From assembly GCA_022732885.1 (NCBI GenBank), contig JAIJTS010000014.1:1-37563 (forward strand): a stretch of 37,563 nt of DNA. The letters run 5' to 3'. Below, piece by piece: positions 16,382-25,104 of this stretch. The translations under genes were made by a program, and so were the position numbers. The DNA is from Atopobium sp. (lineage in GTDB: Bacteria > Actinomycetota > Coriobacteriia > Coriobacteriales > Atopobiaceae). How positions within the stretch are numbered: the stretch's first letter is position 1; each line of letters begins with the position of its first letter. The notes below the pieces were generated by a model. That model had not been told where the DNA came from, searched no databases, and saw nothing but the letters and a program-made list of their open reading frames with translations.

Positions 16382-16723
16382 TTAGCGCTTCTCGCGAAGA
16401 CGAGCGGCCTTACCAACACGATCGCGCAGGAAGTAGAGCTTAGCGCGGCGAACAACACCGTGACGAAGAACCTCAAGCTTAGCAATCTTTGGTGAGTGAA
16501 GTGGGAATGTACGCTCAACACCAATACCAAAGCTAATCTTACGAACGGTAAAAGTCTCACGGGAACCCTCACCAGAAAGGCGAATGATGTCACCCTGGAA
16601 GACCTGCTCACGAGTACGATCACCCTCGATGATGCGATAGTGAACCTTTACGTTGTCACCAACGCGAACCTCAGGAATGTCCTCGCGAATCTGCTGACGC
16701 TCAATAGCGCGAATGTAATCCAT
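16382..16723 (-). CDS. rplS: 50S ribosomal protein L19
   Basis: Large-subunit protein at the 30S-50S interface. The 113-residue protein has the family hallmarks VRVGDNVKVHYRIIEGDR, REQVFQGDIIRLSGEG, FTVRKISFGIGVERTFPLHS and VRRAKLYFLRDRVGKAARL. ATG start with GAGG upstream. Own promoter and terminator make it largely monocistronic, unlike Firmicutes, where it follows trmD. Confidence 0.98.
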   Translation of the reverse strand: MDYIRAIERQQIREDIPEVRVGDNVKVHYRIIEGDRTREQVFQGDIIRLSGEGSRETFTVRKISFGIGVERTFPLHSPKIAKLEVLRHGVVRRAKLYFLRDRVGKAARLREKR

Positions 16724-16788
16724 TGTTTCCTCATCTCTAGAGGTGCCGACGCTCCTGCGAACGACACATAGTTAACACACAGACGGAA

Positions 16789-16817
16789 AGTATACGTGAA
16801 TACTTTGCAGTGTACAA
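16789..16817 (-). promoter_or_regulatory. Promoter of rplS
   Basis: Minus strand: -35 TTGTAC (16812-16817), 17-base spacer, -10 TATACT (16789-16794). The predicted 5' leader is about 60 bases. Confidence 0.7.
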
Positions 16818-16836
16818 GGGTTAGTTTGGATAAAAC

Positions 16837-17895
16837 TTACTTTACATATCTCCTTTTACCCCAAGAACGCGGAAGACGTAGGTCTTCAAACACTTTTGTT
16901 GCATATCTATCAGTCATACCGGAAACATAGTCTGCAACTTGAATCTCTGGGTAGTCACAATCATGACATTTATATTCTGCAGGAACCTCATCCAAATGAT
17001 TTACAAAATAATCGAATAGCTCAATGATGAGGTCGTATGCCTTAGGCTCTTCATATTTTGCGTCTCCTGATGCATAAAGATTAGCAAACAGGAATGCTCT
17101 CATAGTCATCATGGCGCACCACATGGAGTCAGTCATTTTAATATCCCCCACGCGAGAGCTTTCAGAAACAATATCGTGAACCATATTTTCAATACGTTCA
17201 GGAGAACTATTGCCCAAAACCTCACGAGCGTCAGTTGGAAGATACTCCTCCGAAAGAAGCCCTGCTCGTTTTGCATCATCAATATCATGTGTTACATAAG
17301 CGATACGGTCCGATATGGCAACAATTCTTCCTTCTGCTGTTTCTGCACGTAGATTACCTGAGTGACATCTAATACCATCGATAACCTCATGAGAAAGATT
17401 AAGCCCTTGTCCGTCTTTCTCAAGATACTCAACAATACGAGCACTTTGCTGGTTATGGGCAAAAATATGCTCATTTTCTGGGGCATCGGGGTTCATTCCC
17501 CTATACAGGCTAATGGCGTGCGAAAGCGCCTTTTCACCAATATGTCCAAACGGAGTATGTCCCAAATCATGTCCAAGAGCAATTGCCTCGGTAAGGTCTT
17601 CGTTTAAGCCCAAAGGCCTTGCAATTGAGCGTGCAATCTGCGAAACCTCAAGCGTATGGATAAGACGAGTTCTATAGTGGTCCCCTTCTGGGGCGAGAAA
17701 AACCTGCGTCTTATGAGCAAGTCTTCTGAAACTCTTGCTATGCAAGATGCGATCTCTATCACACTGATAACACGTGCGGTACTGGTCAGGTTCCTCTGTG
17801 ATTGCACGACCTTTACTTTGATCAGAAAAAGCCGCTTCAGGAGATAAAATTTGATGCTCACGAGCTTCAAGATCTTCTCGTTGAATGGATAACAT
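16837..17895 (-). CDS. dgt: dGTPase-like HD-domain nucleotide triphosphohydrolase
   Basis: Predicted to hydrolyse dNTPs to deoxynucleoside and triphosphate, affecting dNTP pools. HD-domain metal ligands are visible in RTRLIHTLEVSQIARSIAR, GHDLGHTPFGHIGE and the later AYVTHDIDDAKR. The N-terminal RDRILHSKSFRRLAHKTQVF is typical of the Dgt type 2 subfamily. 352 residues from ATG 17895, which has AAGGAGG 4 bases upstream. Monocistronic, between the ppdK terminator and the rplS promoter. The exact dNTP preference cannot be told. Confidence 0.93.
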   Translation of the reverse strand: MLSIQREDLEAREHQILSPEAAFSDQSKGRAITEEPDQYRTCYQCDRDRILHSKSFRRLAHKTQVFLAPEGDHYRTRLIHTLEVSQIARSIARPLGLNEDLTEAIALGHDLGHTPFGHIGEKALSHAISLYRGMNPDAPENEHIFAHNQQSARIVEYLEKDGQGLNLSHEVIDGIRCHSGNLRAETAEGRIVAISDRIAYVTHDIDDAKRAGLLSEEYLPTDAREVLGNSSPERIENMVHDIVSESSRVGDIKMTDSMWCAMMTMRAFLFANLYASGDAKYEEPKAYDLIIELFDYFVNHLDEVPAEYKCHDCDYPEIQVADYVSGMTDRYATKVFEDLRLPRSWGKRRYVK

Positions 17896-17925
17896 AGAAC
17901 CTCCTTGTACCTGCATCTTTATCAC

Positions 17926-17953
17926 ATAATAGCAGGTTATTGCTGTCTAGCAA
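17926..17953 (-). promoter_or_regulatory. Promoter of dgt
   Basis: Minus strand: -35 TTGCTA (17948-17953), 16-base spacer, extended -10 TGC-TATTAT (hexamer 17926-17931). It overlaps the edge of the ppdK terminator. Confidence 0.6.
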
Positions 17954-17979
17954 AAGAGGGCGACCGAAGCCGCCCTCTT
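17952..17979 (-). terminator. Intrinsic terminator after ppdK
   Basis: Minus strand: 9-bp stem AAGAGGGCG/CGCCCTCTT, loop GCTTCGGT, ending in a short TTTT run. About 30 bases after the ppdK stop. Confidence 0.85.
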
Positions 17980-18009
17980 GAGTTTGTTGCAGTGTGTCTA
18001 GAAGAAACC

Positions 18010-20772
18010 CTACTTAGTAGCAATCTTCTGTGGACCACCGTTGGCCTGAATCTTAGCCTGTGCTGCTGCAAGACGTGCGATTGGCACGCGGTATGGTGAG
18101 CAGGAGACATAGTCAAGACCAAGGTTGTAGTACATGTGGATGGACTCTGGATCGCCACCAGTCTCACCACAAACGCCGACGGTGAGATTAGGATTACCCT
18201 TACGGCCACCCTCAACACCCATGCGGACAAGCTCTGCTACACCCTTATCAAGGGTTGCGAATGGGTTGGTCTTAACAATCTTGCGCTCAAGATAGAGTGG
18301 CATGAATGCGGACTCAACGTCATCACGAGAGAAGCCAAGGCAGGTCTGAGTAAGGTCGTTAGTACCGAATGAGAAGAAGTCTGCATGCTTTGCAATCTCC
18401 TCAGACATGATAGCTGCACGTGGAAGCTCAATCATGGTACCAACTGGGATGTTGAGCTCAACGCCGTACTCATCAGCAACCAGCTTGATTGTCTGCTCAA
18501 CCTCTTCACGGACCTGGATGAGCTCCTCTTCGAAGCCGACCAGAGGAACCATGATCTCTGGGCGAGGGTCAAGACCAACGCGTTTGAGTTCTGCAGCTGC
18601 GCTTGCAATAGCGCGGACCTGCATAACATTGAGCTCTGGGTAAACAAGTCCAAGGCGGCAGCCACGAAGGCCGAGCATTGGGTTTGCCTCCTGGAAAGCA
18701 TCAAACTTAGCGAGAAGAGCACGCTTTGCAGCAGTGTCCTTTCCCTGCTCCTCGTCATGAGCAATCTCAACGTCAAGCTCACGTGGGGAATCCAGGAACT
18801 CATGTAGTGGTGGGTCAAGAAGACGAACAACAACGTCTTTGCCGTCCATTACCTTGAACATACCAAGGAAGTCACCCTTTTGAGCACGACCAAGCTGCTC
18901 AATAGCAAGCTGCTTAACATCCTCAGAGTCAGCAAGAATGAAGTCCTGAATGAGGTGCTTACGCTCACCAAGGAACATGTGCTCAGTACGGTCAAGACCA
19001 ATTGCCTCAGCGCCGTTATCAACGGAAGTCTGAGCATCTGCAGGGTTATCAGCGTTTGCACGTACGCCAATGACGCGTCCACGGGACTCATCAAGACGAA
19101 CCTCATCTGCCCATGCAAGGATGGTCTGAAGATCACCAGAGAGCTCTGGCTGAACAAGCTCAACAGCACCAAGGATGACGTCACCAGTGGTGCCGTCGAT
19201 GGAGATTACATCGCCCTCGTTAACAACAAGGCCAGAATCTGCGACGGTGAAGCGCTTATTAGCAGCGTCGATGCGAAGTGTATCAACACCGCAGACGCAA
19301 GGAGCGCCCATACCACGAGCAATTACAGCAGCGTGGCTGGTCTTGCCACCGTGAGAAGTCAGGATGCCCTCTGCAGCAACCATGCCGTGGAGGTCATCTG
19401 GAGTGGTCTCCCAGCGGACAAGAATACAAGGCTTGCCTGCCTCTGCAAAAGCCTCAGCGTCTGCAGAAGAGAAGACTGCAGCACCAACAGCTGCACCAGG
19501 AGAAGCGTTAAGGCCCTTAGCAATGGTCTCGTAGTCAGCGTTAGGATCAAACTGTGGGTGCAGAAGCTGATCGAGCTGCTCAGGAGCAACACGAGAAACA
19601 GCCTGCTCCTTAGTAATACGACCCTCTTCATACATCTGAATTGCAACCTTAAGTGCAGACAGAGCGGTACGCTTACCAACACGAGTCTGAAGCATCCAGA
19701 GCTTACCATTTTCAATGGTGAACTCGATGTCCATCATGTCTGCGTAGTGATCTTCAAGAATCTCAAAGACGTGGAAGAGCTCCTCGCCTGCCTGCTTGAG
19801 TGCAGGAACCTTAACAAGGTCAGCGATAGGCTCAGTATTACGGATACCAGCAACAACGTCCTCACCCTGAGCGTTAATCAGGAAGTCACCATAGCGCTCA
19901 TTGGTACCATCTGCAGGGTTACGAGTAAATGCAACACCAGTTGCAGAAGTCTCACCCTTGTTACCAAAGACCATAACCTGAACGTTAACTGCAGTACCAA
20001 GCTCATCAGGAATCTTGTTCTGCTTACGATAAAGGATTGCACGGTCATTCATCCATGAACCAAAGACTGCCTGCTCAGCAAGGCGGAGCTGAAGGTAAGG
20101 ATCAGATGGGAAGACAGCGTAGCCGTTCTTGGAGACCTCTGGGTGCTCCTTAACGTCAACGTTTGCAGCAAAGATGCCCTTGAACCAAGTTACAAGATCA
20201 CGAAGGTCATTTGCGTCCAGCTCTGTATCAAGCTTAACGCCCTTCTCGGCCTTCTTAGCAGCAATTGCATCCTCGAAAAGCTGTCCAGAAACACCCATAA
20301 CAACGCCAGAGAACATCTGAACAAAACGACGATAAGAGTCCCAAGCAAAGCGCTCGTTGCCAGTCTGCTTGATAAGACCCTGAACGGACTCATCATTAAG
20401 ACCAAGGTTAAGAACAGTATCCATCATACCTGGCATAGAGAATGGTGCACCAGAACGAACGGAGACAAGCAGTGGATCCTCTGCGTCGCCGAGCTTCTTG
20501 CCCATACGCTCCTCAAGGGTAGCCATTGCGGTGTCAATCTCATCGGTAACACCCTCAGGCCAGACGTTGCCGTTATTGGAATAAGCAACACAAGTTTGGC
20601 AAGTAATTGAGAATCCTGGAGGTACAGGCAGACCAATCTTAGACATCTCAGCAAGGTTTGCACCCTTACCGCCAACAATCCACTTTGCCTCTTCTACGGA
20701 TGCGCCAGCGACCTCAGTAACATCGTTACCGGCGTGGTCCTTTCCGAAGCTGTAAACGTGCTTCTCGGACAT
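18010..20772 (-). CDS. ppdK: Pyruvate, phosphate dikinase
   Basis: Interconverts pyruvate + ATP + Pi and PEP + AMP + PPi; in anaerobes it can serve glycolysis or gluconeogenesis. Domains in order: N-terminal ATP-grasp (VGGKGANLAEMSKIGLPVPP), phosphohistidine domain with GGKTSHAAVIARGMG, where His480 is the phosphocarrier and Thr478 is the position that PPDK regulatory protein modifies in other organisms, then the C-terminal PEP/pyruvate barrel with VCGETGG (Cys868). 920 residues, slightly longer than usual (about 870-890). ATG 20772 has GGAG 5 bases upstream; a TTG at 20790 is less likely. Preceded by dyad-rich DNA and followed by its own terminator. Confidence 0.97.
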   Translation of the reverse strand: MSEKHVYSFGKDHAGNDVTEVAGASVEEAKWIVGGKGANLAEMSKIGLPVPPGFSITCQTCVAYSNNGNVWPEGVTDEIDTAMATLEERMGKKLGDAEDPLLVSVRSGAPFSMPGMMDTVLNLGLNDESVQGLIKQTGNERFAWDSYRRFVQMFSGVVMGVSGQLFEDAIAAKKAEKGVKLDTELDANDLRDLVTWFKGIFAANVDVKEHPEVSKNGYAVFPSDPYLQLRLAEQAVFGSWMNDRAILYRKQNKIPDELGTAVNVQVMVFGNKGETSATGVAFTRNPADGTNERYGDFLINAQGEDVVAGIRNTEPIADLVKVPALKQAGEELFHVFEILEDHYADMMDIEFTIENGKLWMLQTRVGKRTALSALKVAIQMYEEGRITKEQAVSRVAPEQLDQLLHPQFDPNADYETIAKGLNASPGAAVGAAVFSSADAEAFAEAGKPCILVRWETTPDDLHGMVAAEGILTSHGGKTSHAAVIARGMGAPCVCGVDTLRIDAANKRFTVADSGLVVNEGDVISIDGTTGDVILGAVELVQPELSGDLQTILAWADEVRLDESRGRVIGVRANADNPADAQTSVDNGAEAIGLDRTEHMFLGERKHLIQDFILADSEDVKQLAIEQLGRAQKGDFLGMFKVMDGKDVVVRLLDPPLHEFLDSPRELDVEIAHDEEQGKDTAAKRALLAKFDAFQEANPMLGLRGCRLGLVYPELNVMQVRAIASAAAELKRVGLDPRPEIMVPLVGFEEELIQVREEVEQTIKLVADEYGVELNIPVGTMIELPRAAIMSEEIAKHADFFSFGTNDLTQTCLGFSRDDVESAFMPLYLERKIVKTNPFATLDKGVAELVRMGVEGGRKGNPNLTVGVCGETGGDPESIHMYYNLGLDYVSCSPYRVPIARLAAAQAKIQANGGPQKIATK

Positions 20773-20785
20773 AACACTCCAAACT

Positions 20786-20940
20786 CTCAAACTGTCACAC
20801 GCAACGCGTGCACCAACACAATTAAAAGCAAAGACAGTAAATCAAAAGTAAGATAAATTCTGTCTTTACATTCATAGTATGTTACCAACCTACGCGATTC
20901 ATCTGAACAAAATAACGGTGAGCGGTCAATATCAACCGTT
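20786..20940 (-). promoter_or_regulatory. Dyad-rich ppdK upstream region
   Basis: Within the 284-base gap 20773-21056. Inverted repeats: AAAGACAG/CTGTCTTT (20830-20837 and 20860-20867, 22-base spacer), GTGAACGGT/ACCGCTCAC (20918-20943, one mismatch), and CACGC/GCGTG near 20799-20811. No convincing -35/-10 pair was identified. These could be operators or mRNA structure; I cannot tell which. Confidence 0.35.
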
Positions 20941-20990
20941 CACAGAATATTTTACAAACTTATGATTGCAAAATCTAAAAAGTTCAATAG

Positions 20991-21022
20991 AAAAATGAGC
21001 ATCCATAAACGGATACTCATTT
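20991..21022 (-). terminator. Intrinsic terminator after the truncated PPDK-regulator-like gene
   Basis: Minus strand: 12-bp stem AAATGAGTATCC/GGATGCTCATTT (one T-G pair), loop GTTTAT, ending in TTTTT. About 35 bases after the stop at 21057; it closes the rpsP-to-glyS transcript. Confidence 0.88.
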
Positions 21023-21056
21023 AACTTTTTGATATATGGATGTGAAAACCATTCTT

Positions 21057-21452
21057 TTAACGAGTAACACCCTCAAAGAAAGCACCAATAGCGTGACTTG
21101 GCTCTTCACCAGTAAGCGTTGAAATAACGTTTACAGCTGGTCCAAGAAGGTCAATAGAAGGAATAAGGCGCTGATCCAGTTCACGACGAATCTCTCTTCT
21201 AAGAGAACCGTCAGCAAAGGTGTGGAAGACTGCGCGAGGGCGACCCTCATCTTCATGCTCGTTGAAGTATGCGCAAACATCTTCAACGCTATGGATGTTT
21301 GGAACCCTCACAATCTCGACGGAATCATCACCAAACTGAGCAGCAGCTGCCTTAACTACTGCAGCGCCAGTCTCTCCGCGAGAGTCGGATAAAACGTAGA
21401 CGATAGGCAGACCATCGCCAAGAGTGTTATTGTCAATATCAAGTACACTCAT
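21057..21452 (-). CDS. N-terminal-half homologue of the PPDK/PEP-synthase regulatory protein (DUF299), lacking the kinase half
   Basis: The 131 residues resemble the N-terminal half of the PPDK regulatory protein, a bifunctional kinase/pyrophosphorylase that switches PPDK by acting on the Thr beside its catalytic His. Seen are VYVLSDSRGETGAAVVKAAAAQF, VPNIHSVEDV, AVFHTFADGSLRREI, and PSIDLLGPAVNVISTLTGEEP, which matches the family segment just before the YFKRI/HDDG region. The P-loop (GVSRxGKT in the family) and everything after it are missing: full members are about 270 residues. The stop is followed by an intrinsic terminator, and no kinase-like sequence follows in the continuing frame. ATG with AAAGGA upstream; co-transcribed with glyS. 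It lies next to ppdK but behind a terminator. Confidence 0.7.
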   Translation of the reverse strand: MSVLDIDNNTLGDGLPIVYVLSDSRGETGAAVVKAAAAQFGDDSVEIVRVPNIHSVEDVCAYFNEHEDEGRPRAVFHTFADGSLRREIRRELDQRLIPSIDLLGPAVNVISTLTGEEPSHAIGAFFEGVTR

Positions 21453-21513
21453 GCTGTAGTCCTTTCAGTCAAAAATTCAGAAAGATACAAACATTTACTT
21501 AGCCTAGCGTACC

Positions 21514-23601
21514 CTACTTCTTACGAGAAAGCACACTAATATCAGCAACATTACTAAATACCTGAGAAAACTTGTTTAAAAGACGCAAACGATTTCGGCG
21601 AACGGTATCATTTTCATCCATGACAAGAACTTTATCAAAGAAAGTATCAATTGGCTCACGTAGCTGAGACAATGCAGAAACAGCAGCTGCATAGTCAGCA
21701 CCGGCTAAAGCAGAAGAAACCTGTTTCTGACCTTCTTCACAAGCAGCAAGCAAAGACATCTCTGGCTCAGTTAGAAGTTCAGTATCAACTTCTGCACCAA
21801 GTGAAGCGTCACTAAGGTGAGCTGCACGCGCATAAGCAGTAGCAAGATCCTCAAAGAGTTCAGGCTCGTTCTGACGTGCTTCATCAAGTGCACGAGCACG
21901 CTGAAGGAACTCATCAGGATTGATAACGCCAATTGCGCTTACCGCTTCAATGGCGTCTGCAGAGATTTTCTCGTCCTTTGCAATAGATGCAAGGCGGCCA
22001 ATAAAGTACTGTTCAACTTGAGACTGAATAGACTCATCAACAGCAAGACCCTGCTTACGATAGAGCTCCAGAGAGCTTGCAATAAGCTTCTTGAGGTCAA
22101 GGTTAGAAGTAGAACGAACTAGTGCGATAACACCGATAGCTGCACGACGAACAGCGTAAGGATCGGAAGAGCCAGTTGGCGGTTCATTAATAGCAAAGAT
22201 GCCGCAAATGGTATCAAGCTTGTCAGCAATAGCCACAAAGCGACCAATTTGTCCGCTTGGAAGCTCATCTCCCGCAAAGCGAGGACGATAGTGCTCACGA
22301 ATAGCTGTAGCTACATCGCTTTTCTCGCCAGCTGCCTCTGCGTAGTAGCCGCCCATAACGCCCTGCTGGCTGGTAAACTCGACAACTGCCTGGCTGACAA
22401 GGTCTGCCTTAGCAAGATGAGCAGCGCGAGCAGCAAGCTCTACCTCTTCTTGGCTGGAAGTCTCGTCAAGCGCAATCTCTGCAGCAAGGGCCTCCATACG
22501 CTGAGTCTTCTGCAAGACAGTTCCAAGCTTCTCCTGGAAGACAACGGTCTCTAAGCGCTGAGCAAACTCATCAAGCGTATGCTTCAAATCCTCCTCAAAG
22601 AAGAACTTAGCGTCGTCGAGACGGGCACGAACAACACGCTCGTTGCCGTCAATGACACGCTCGGCACAAGATGGATCTGCATTTGAAACTACAATAAACT
22701 CACGTGTCAGCTTTCCTTCAGCGTCGTAAATGGGGAAATAACGCTGGTTAGAAAGCATGGACTCGGTAATAATCTCTGACGGAACGTTGAGGAATTCCTC
22801 GTCAAAGGTTCCCACAAGAACCTGAGGCCACTCAGTAAGGTTGATAACCTCCTCAAAGACCTTTTCTGGCATATCAACGTGAGATCCTGGACGGGAAGCC
22901 TCTACCTCTTTAATGCCGGCGAGAATAACGTCTTTTCTCTGCTCCTGGAGCAAAACGCCAGCATCTTTGAGTACCTGCTCATAGTCTGCAGGAGTTGCTA
23001 CCTCATGATAGCCAGGTCCTAAAACACGGTGACCTTGAGTGGTGTTTGAGCTTGTTACATCAGCGTAGGTAACAGGAACAATCTCTGAACCAAAAAGAGC
23101 GCACAGCCAGCGAACAGGACGGACATAACGCTCATGGAAAGAGCCCCAGCGCTGACTACGAGGCCAGTCAAGTGCAGAAATCCAAGAAGTTGCCAGCTCA
23201 GATAAAATCTTTGTAGCAGGAACTGAAGGGATATTGAGCTCTGCAAAAACGTACTCATGACCGTCAGTATCAACGCGACGAGTCAGCGTATCAGCGCTCA
23301 CGCCGCACTTACGAGCAAATCCCTCTGCAGCCTTGGTTGGCCTGCCCTCTGCATCAAAAGCAATCTCTGCCTTAGGACCACGCTTGACCTCAGAAATCTC
23401 TTCTGTAGCCTCAGCAACGTCCTTAACGTAAGCAGTTAAACGACGAGGTGTCGAGAGAATCTTAACCTCTCCAAATGACAAGCCAGAGTCTTTAAGTTCG
23501 GAAACAACAAGCTTATTAAACTGAGCAATAGCTTTCTGCAATGGAGCAGAAGGCATCTCTTCAGAACCAATCTCAAAAAGGAAGTCTCTAACCTCAGCCA
23601 T
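21514..23601 (-). CDS. glyS: Glycyl-tRNA synthetase beta subunit
   Basis: Beta chain of the alpha2beta2 GlyRS; binds tRNA-Gly and is needed for aminoacylation. The N terminus FLFEIGSEEMPSAPLQKAI is characteristic, followed by GPKAEIAFDAEGRPTKAAEGFARKCG, the HD-like middle domain (KADLVSQAVVEFTSQQGVMGGYYA) and a C-terminal anticodon-binding-like domain. 695 residues is typical. The ATG directly follows the glyQ stop, with AGGAGG upstream, so the two chains are translationally coupled. Confidence 0.97.
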   Translation of the reverse strand: MAEVRDFLFEIGSEEMPSAPLQKAIAQFNKLVVSELKDSGLSFGEVKILSTPRRLTAYVKDVAEATEEISEVKRGPKAEIAFDAEGRPTKAAEGFARKCGVSADTLTRRVDTDGHEYVFAELNIPSVPATKILSELATSWISALDWPRSQRWGSFHERYVRPVRWLCALFGSEIVPVTYADVTSSNTTQGHRVLGPGYHEVATPADYEQVLKDAGVLLQEQRKDVILAGIKEVEASRPGSHVDMPEKVFEEVINLTEWPQVLVGTFDEEFLNVPSEIITESMLSNQRYFPIYDAEGKLTREFIVVSNADPSCAERVIDGNERVVRARLDDAKFFFEEDLKHTLDEFAQRLETVVFQEKLGTVLQKTQRMEALAAEIALDETSSQEEVELAARAAHLAKADLVSQAVVEFTSQQGVMGGYYAEAAGEKSDVATAIREHYRPRFAGDELPSGQIGRFVAIADKLDTICGIFAINEPPTGSSDPYAVRRAAIGVIALVRSTSNLDLKKLIASSLELYRKQGLAVDESIQSQVEQYFIGRLASIAKDEKISADAIEAVSAIGVINPDEFLQRARALDEARQNEPELFEDLATAYARAAHLSDASLGAEVDTELLTEPEMSLLAACEEGQKQVSSALAGADYAAAVSALSQLREPIDTFFDKVLVMDENDTVRRNRLRLLNKFSQVFSNVADISVLSRKK

Positions 23602-24516
23602 TTAAGCCACCTCCTCCTGAGTAGTTGATGCAGGTGCTTTCTTAGAAGCAACCTCCTCCAAATACGATTCGCAGCATGCTTTAGCAACGGTGCGAACGCG
23701 AAGAATGTAGTTAGCCCTTTCAACAGCAGAAAGAGCACCACGAGAGTCAAGCAAGTTGAAAGCGTGGCTACACTTCATAACGCAGTCATAAGCAGGCAGA
23801 GGAAGCTTGCGCTCAAGGCAGCTGTGACACTCTGCCTCGTACTCGTCGAACTTCTCGCGCATAAGCTCAATGTTGGCAACCTCAAAGTTGTAGGTTGAGA
23901 ACTCGCGCTCGTTTTCAAGGAATACCTGGCCATACGTCATTGGAGTGCCGTCTGGTAGATAGCTCCAGACCAGGTCATAAACGGAATCAACACCCTGAGC
24001 ATACATTGCAATACGCTCAAGACCATAGGTAATCTCAACAGGAACAGGATCTACCTCAATGCCACCTACCTGCTGGAAGTACGTAAACTGAGTAACTTCC
24101 ATGCCGTTGAGCCAGACCTCCCAGCCAAGACCCCAAGCACCAAGCGTTGGGCTCTCCCAGTCATCCTCAACAAAACGGACATCGTGATCTTTTGGATCAA
24201 GGCCAATAGCGGCAAGTGAGCCTAGATAAAGGTCTTGAGAGTCTGCAGGAGATGGCTTAAGCAATACCTGGAACTGATAGTAGTGCTGCAAGCGGTTGGG
24301 GTTCTCGCCATAGCGTCCATCAGCAGGACGACGGCAAGGCTGTGGATAGCAAGTACGCCAGGCATCGGGACCAAGTGAGCGCAGAATAGTTGCGGTATGG
24401 AAGGTACCAGCACCTACCTCAGAGTCGTATGGCTGCATGACCGTGCAACCCTTTTCTGCCCAATAGTGTTCAAGGGTCAAAATCATATCTTGAAACGTAA
24501 GTGGTGTTGCACCCAT
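23602..24516 (-). CDS. glyQ: Glycyl-tRNA synthetase alpha subunit
   Basis: Catalytic alpha chain (class II) that activates glycine. TFQDMILTLEHYWAEKGC, VMQPYDSEVGAGTFHTAT, PQPCRRPADGRYGENPNRL, LGWEVWLNGMEVTQFTYFQQ and ITYGLERIAMYAQ are the conserved blocks. 304 residues is normal. ATG start 33 bases after lepB, no terminator between; together they continue the rpsP-trmD transcript. Confidence 0.98.
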   Translation of the reverse strand: MGATPLTFQDMILTLEHYWAEKGCTVMQPYDSEVGAGTFHTATILRSLGPDAWRTCYPQPCRRPADGRYGENPNRLQHYYQFQVLLKPSPADSQDLYLGSLAAIGLDPKDHDVRFVEDDWESPTLGAWGLGWEVWLNGMEVTQFTYFQQVGGIEVDPVPVEITYGLERIAMYAQGVDSVYDLVWSYLPDGTPMTYGQVFLENEREFSTYNFEVANIELMREKFDEYEAECHSCLERKLPLPAYDCVMKCSHAFNLLDSRGALSAVERANYILRVRTVAKACCESYLEEVASKKAPASTTQEEVA

Positions 24517-24549
24517 GATGTTCTTTCTCTCAAATGTCCGACGTTAGTA

Positions 24550-25104
24550 CTATAGCCCGCGAGCATGGTTAAAGGGCCAGAAAATAAAAATTGCCTTAGA
24601 GGTTACAGTAGAGACCGCAACAGCTCCAAAATATCTGGAATCCAGCGAGTTTGTTCTGTTGTCCCCCATAACAAAAATATGACCTGCAGGAACAGTATAC
24701 GGATAATTCTGAATTACGGCACCCGTGCGATCTGCAAGAGAATAGGTTGGCTTTCCTTCGGTGTAAGGTTCGTTCAAAAGCTGACCGTCAACATACACAG
24801 CACCGTCACGCAAATCTACCGTTTGACCTGCTGTAGCAATGACACGCTTCACTAAAAGCGTATCGGGGTTTTGAGGACTAGTGAAGGTAACCACATCGCC
24901 CGCTTGAGGAGTACCGCCAAAGCGATAGGTAAGTTTCTCTCCTACTAGACGATCTCCCAGCTGAATAGTATTGAGCATGGAACCTGTTGGAACCTCATAC
25001 ACCTCAGCAACAAACGTTCTGATAAAAAATGCCAGTGCAACAGCAACTGCAACAATTACCAGATATTCAAAAATTTCAAGTACTTTTGAGTGTTCACTAC
25101 TCAT
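24550..25104 (-). CDS. lepB: Signal peptidase I
   Basis: Cleaves signal peptides of exported proteins at the membrane surface. One N-terminal membrane segment (residues 11-30) is followed by the catalytic Ser42 in VPTGSMLNTIQ and Lys86 in TLLVKRVIA; the box E motif GDNRTNSLDSRYFG is present. 184 residues, typical for Gram-positive forms. I chose ATG 25104, which overlaps the trmD stop by 8 bases with a GGTGA element upstream, over the GTG at 25113. Confidence 0.95.
   Translation of the reverse strand: MSSEHSKVLEIFEYLVIVAVAVALAFFIRTFVAEVYEVPTGSMLNTIQLGDRLVGEKLTYRFGGTPQAGDVVTFTSPQNPDTLLVKRVIATAGQTVDLRDGAVYVDGQLLNEPYTEGKPTYSLADRTGAVIQNYPYTVPAGHIFVMGDNRTNSLDSRYFGAVAVSTVTSKAIFIFWPFNHARGL

Noticed and set aside
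18880..20058. Long open frame (about 390 codons) on the plus strand opposite ppdK
   Set aside because: It lies entirely within the conserved ppdK frame, has no ribosome site or recognizable domains, and its amino-acid composition looks like a codon shadow.
24517..24549. Glycine T-box before glyQ
   Set aside because: The gap to lepB is only 33 bases, so none can fit.
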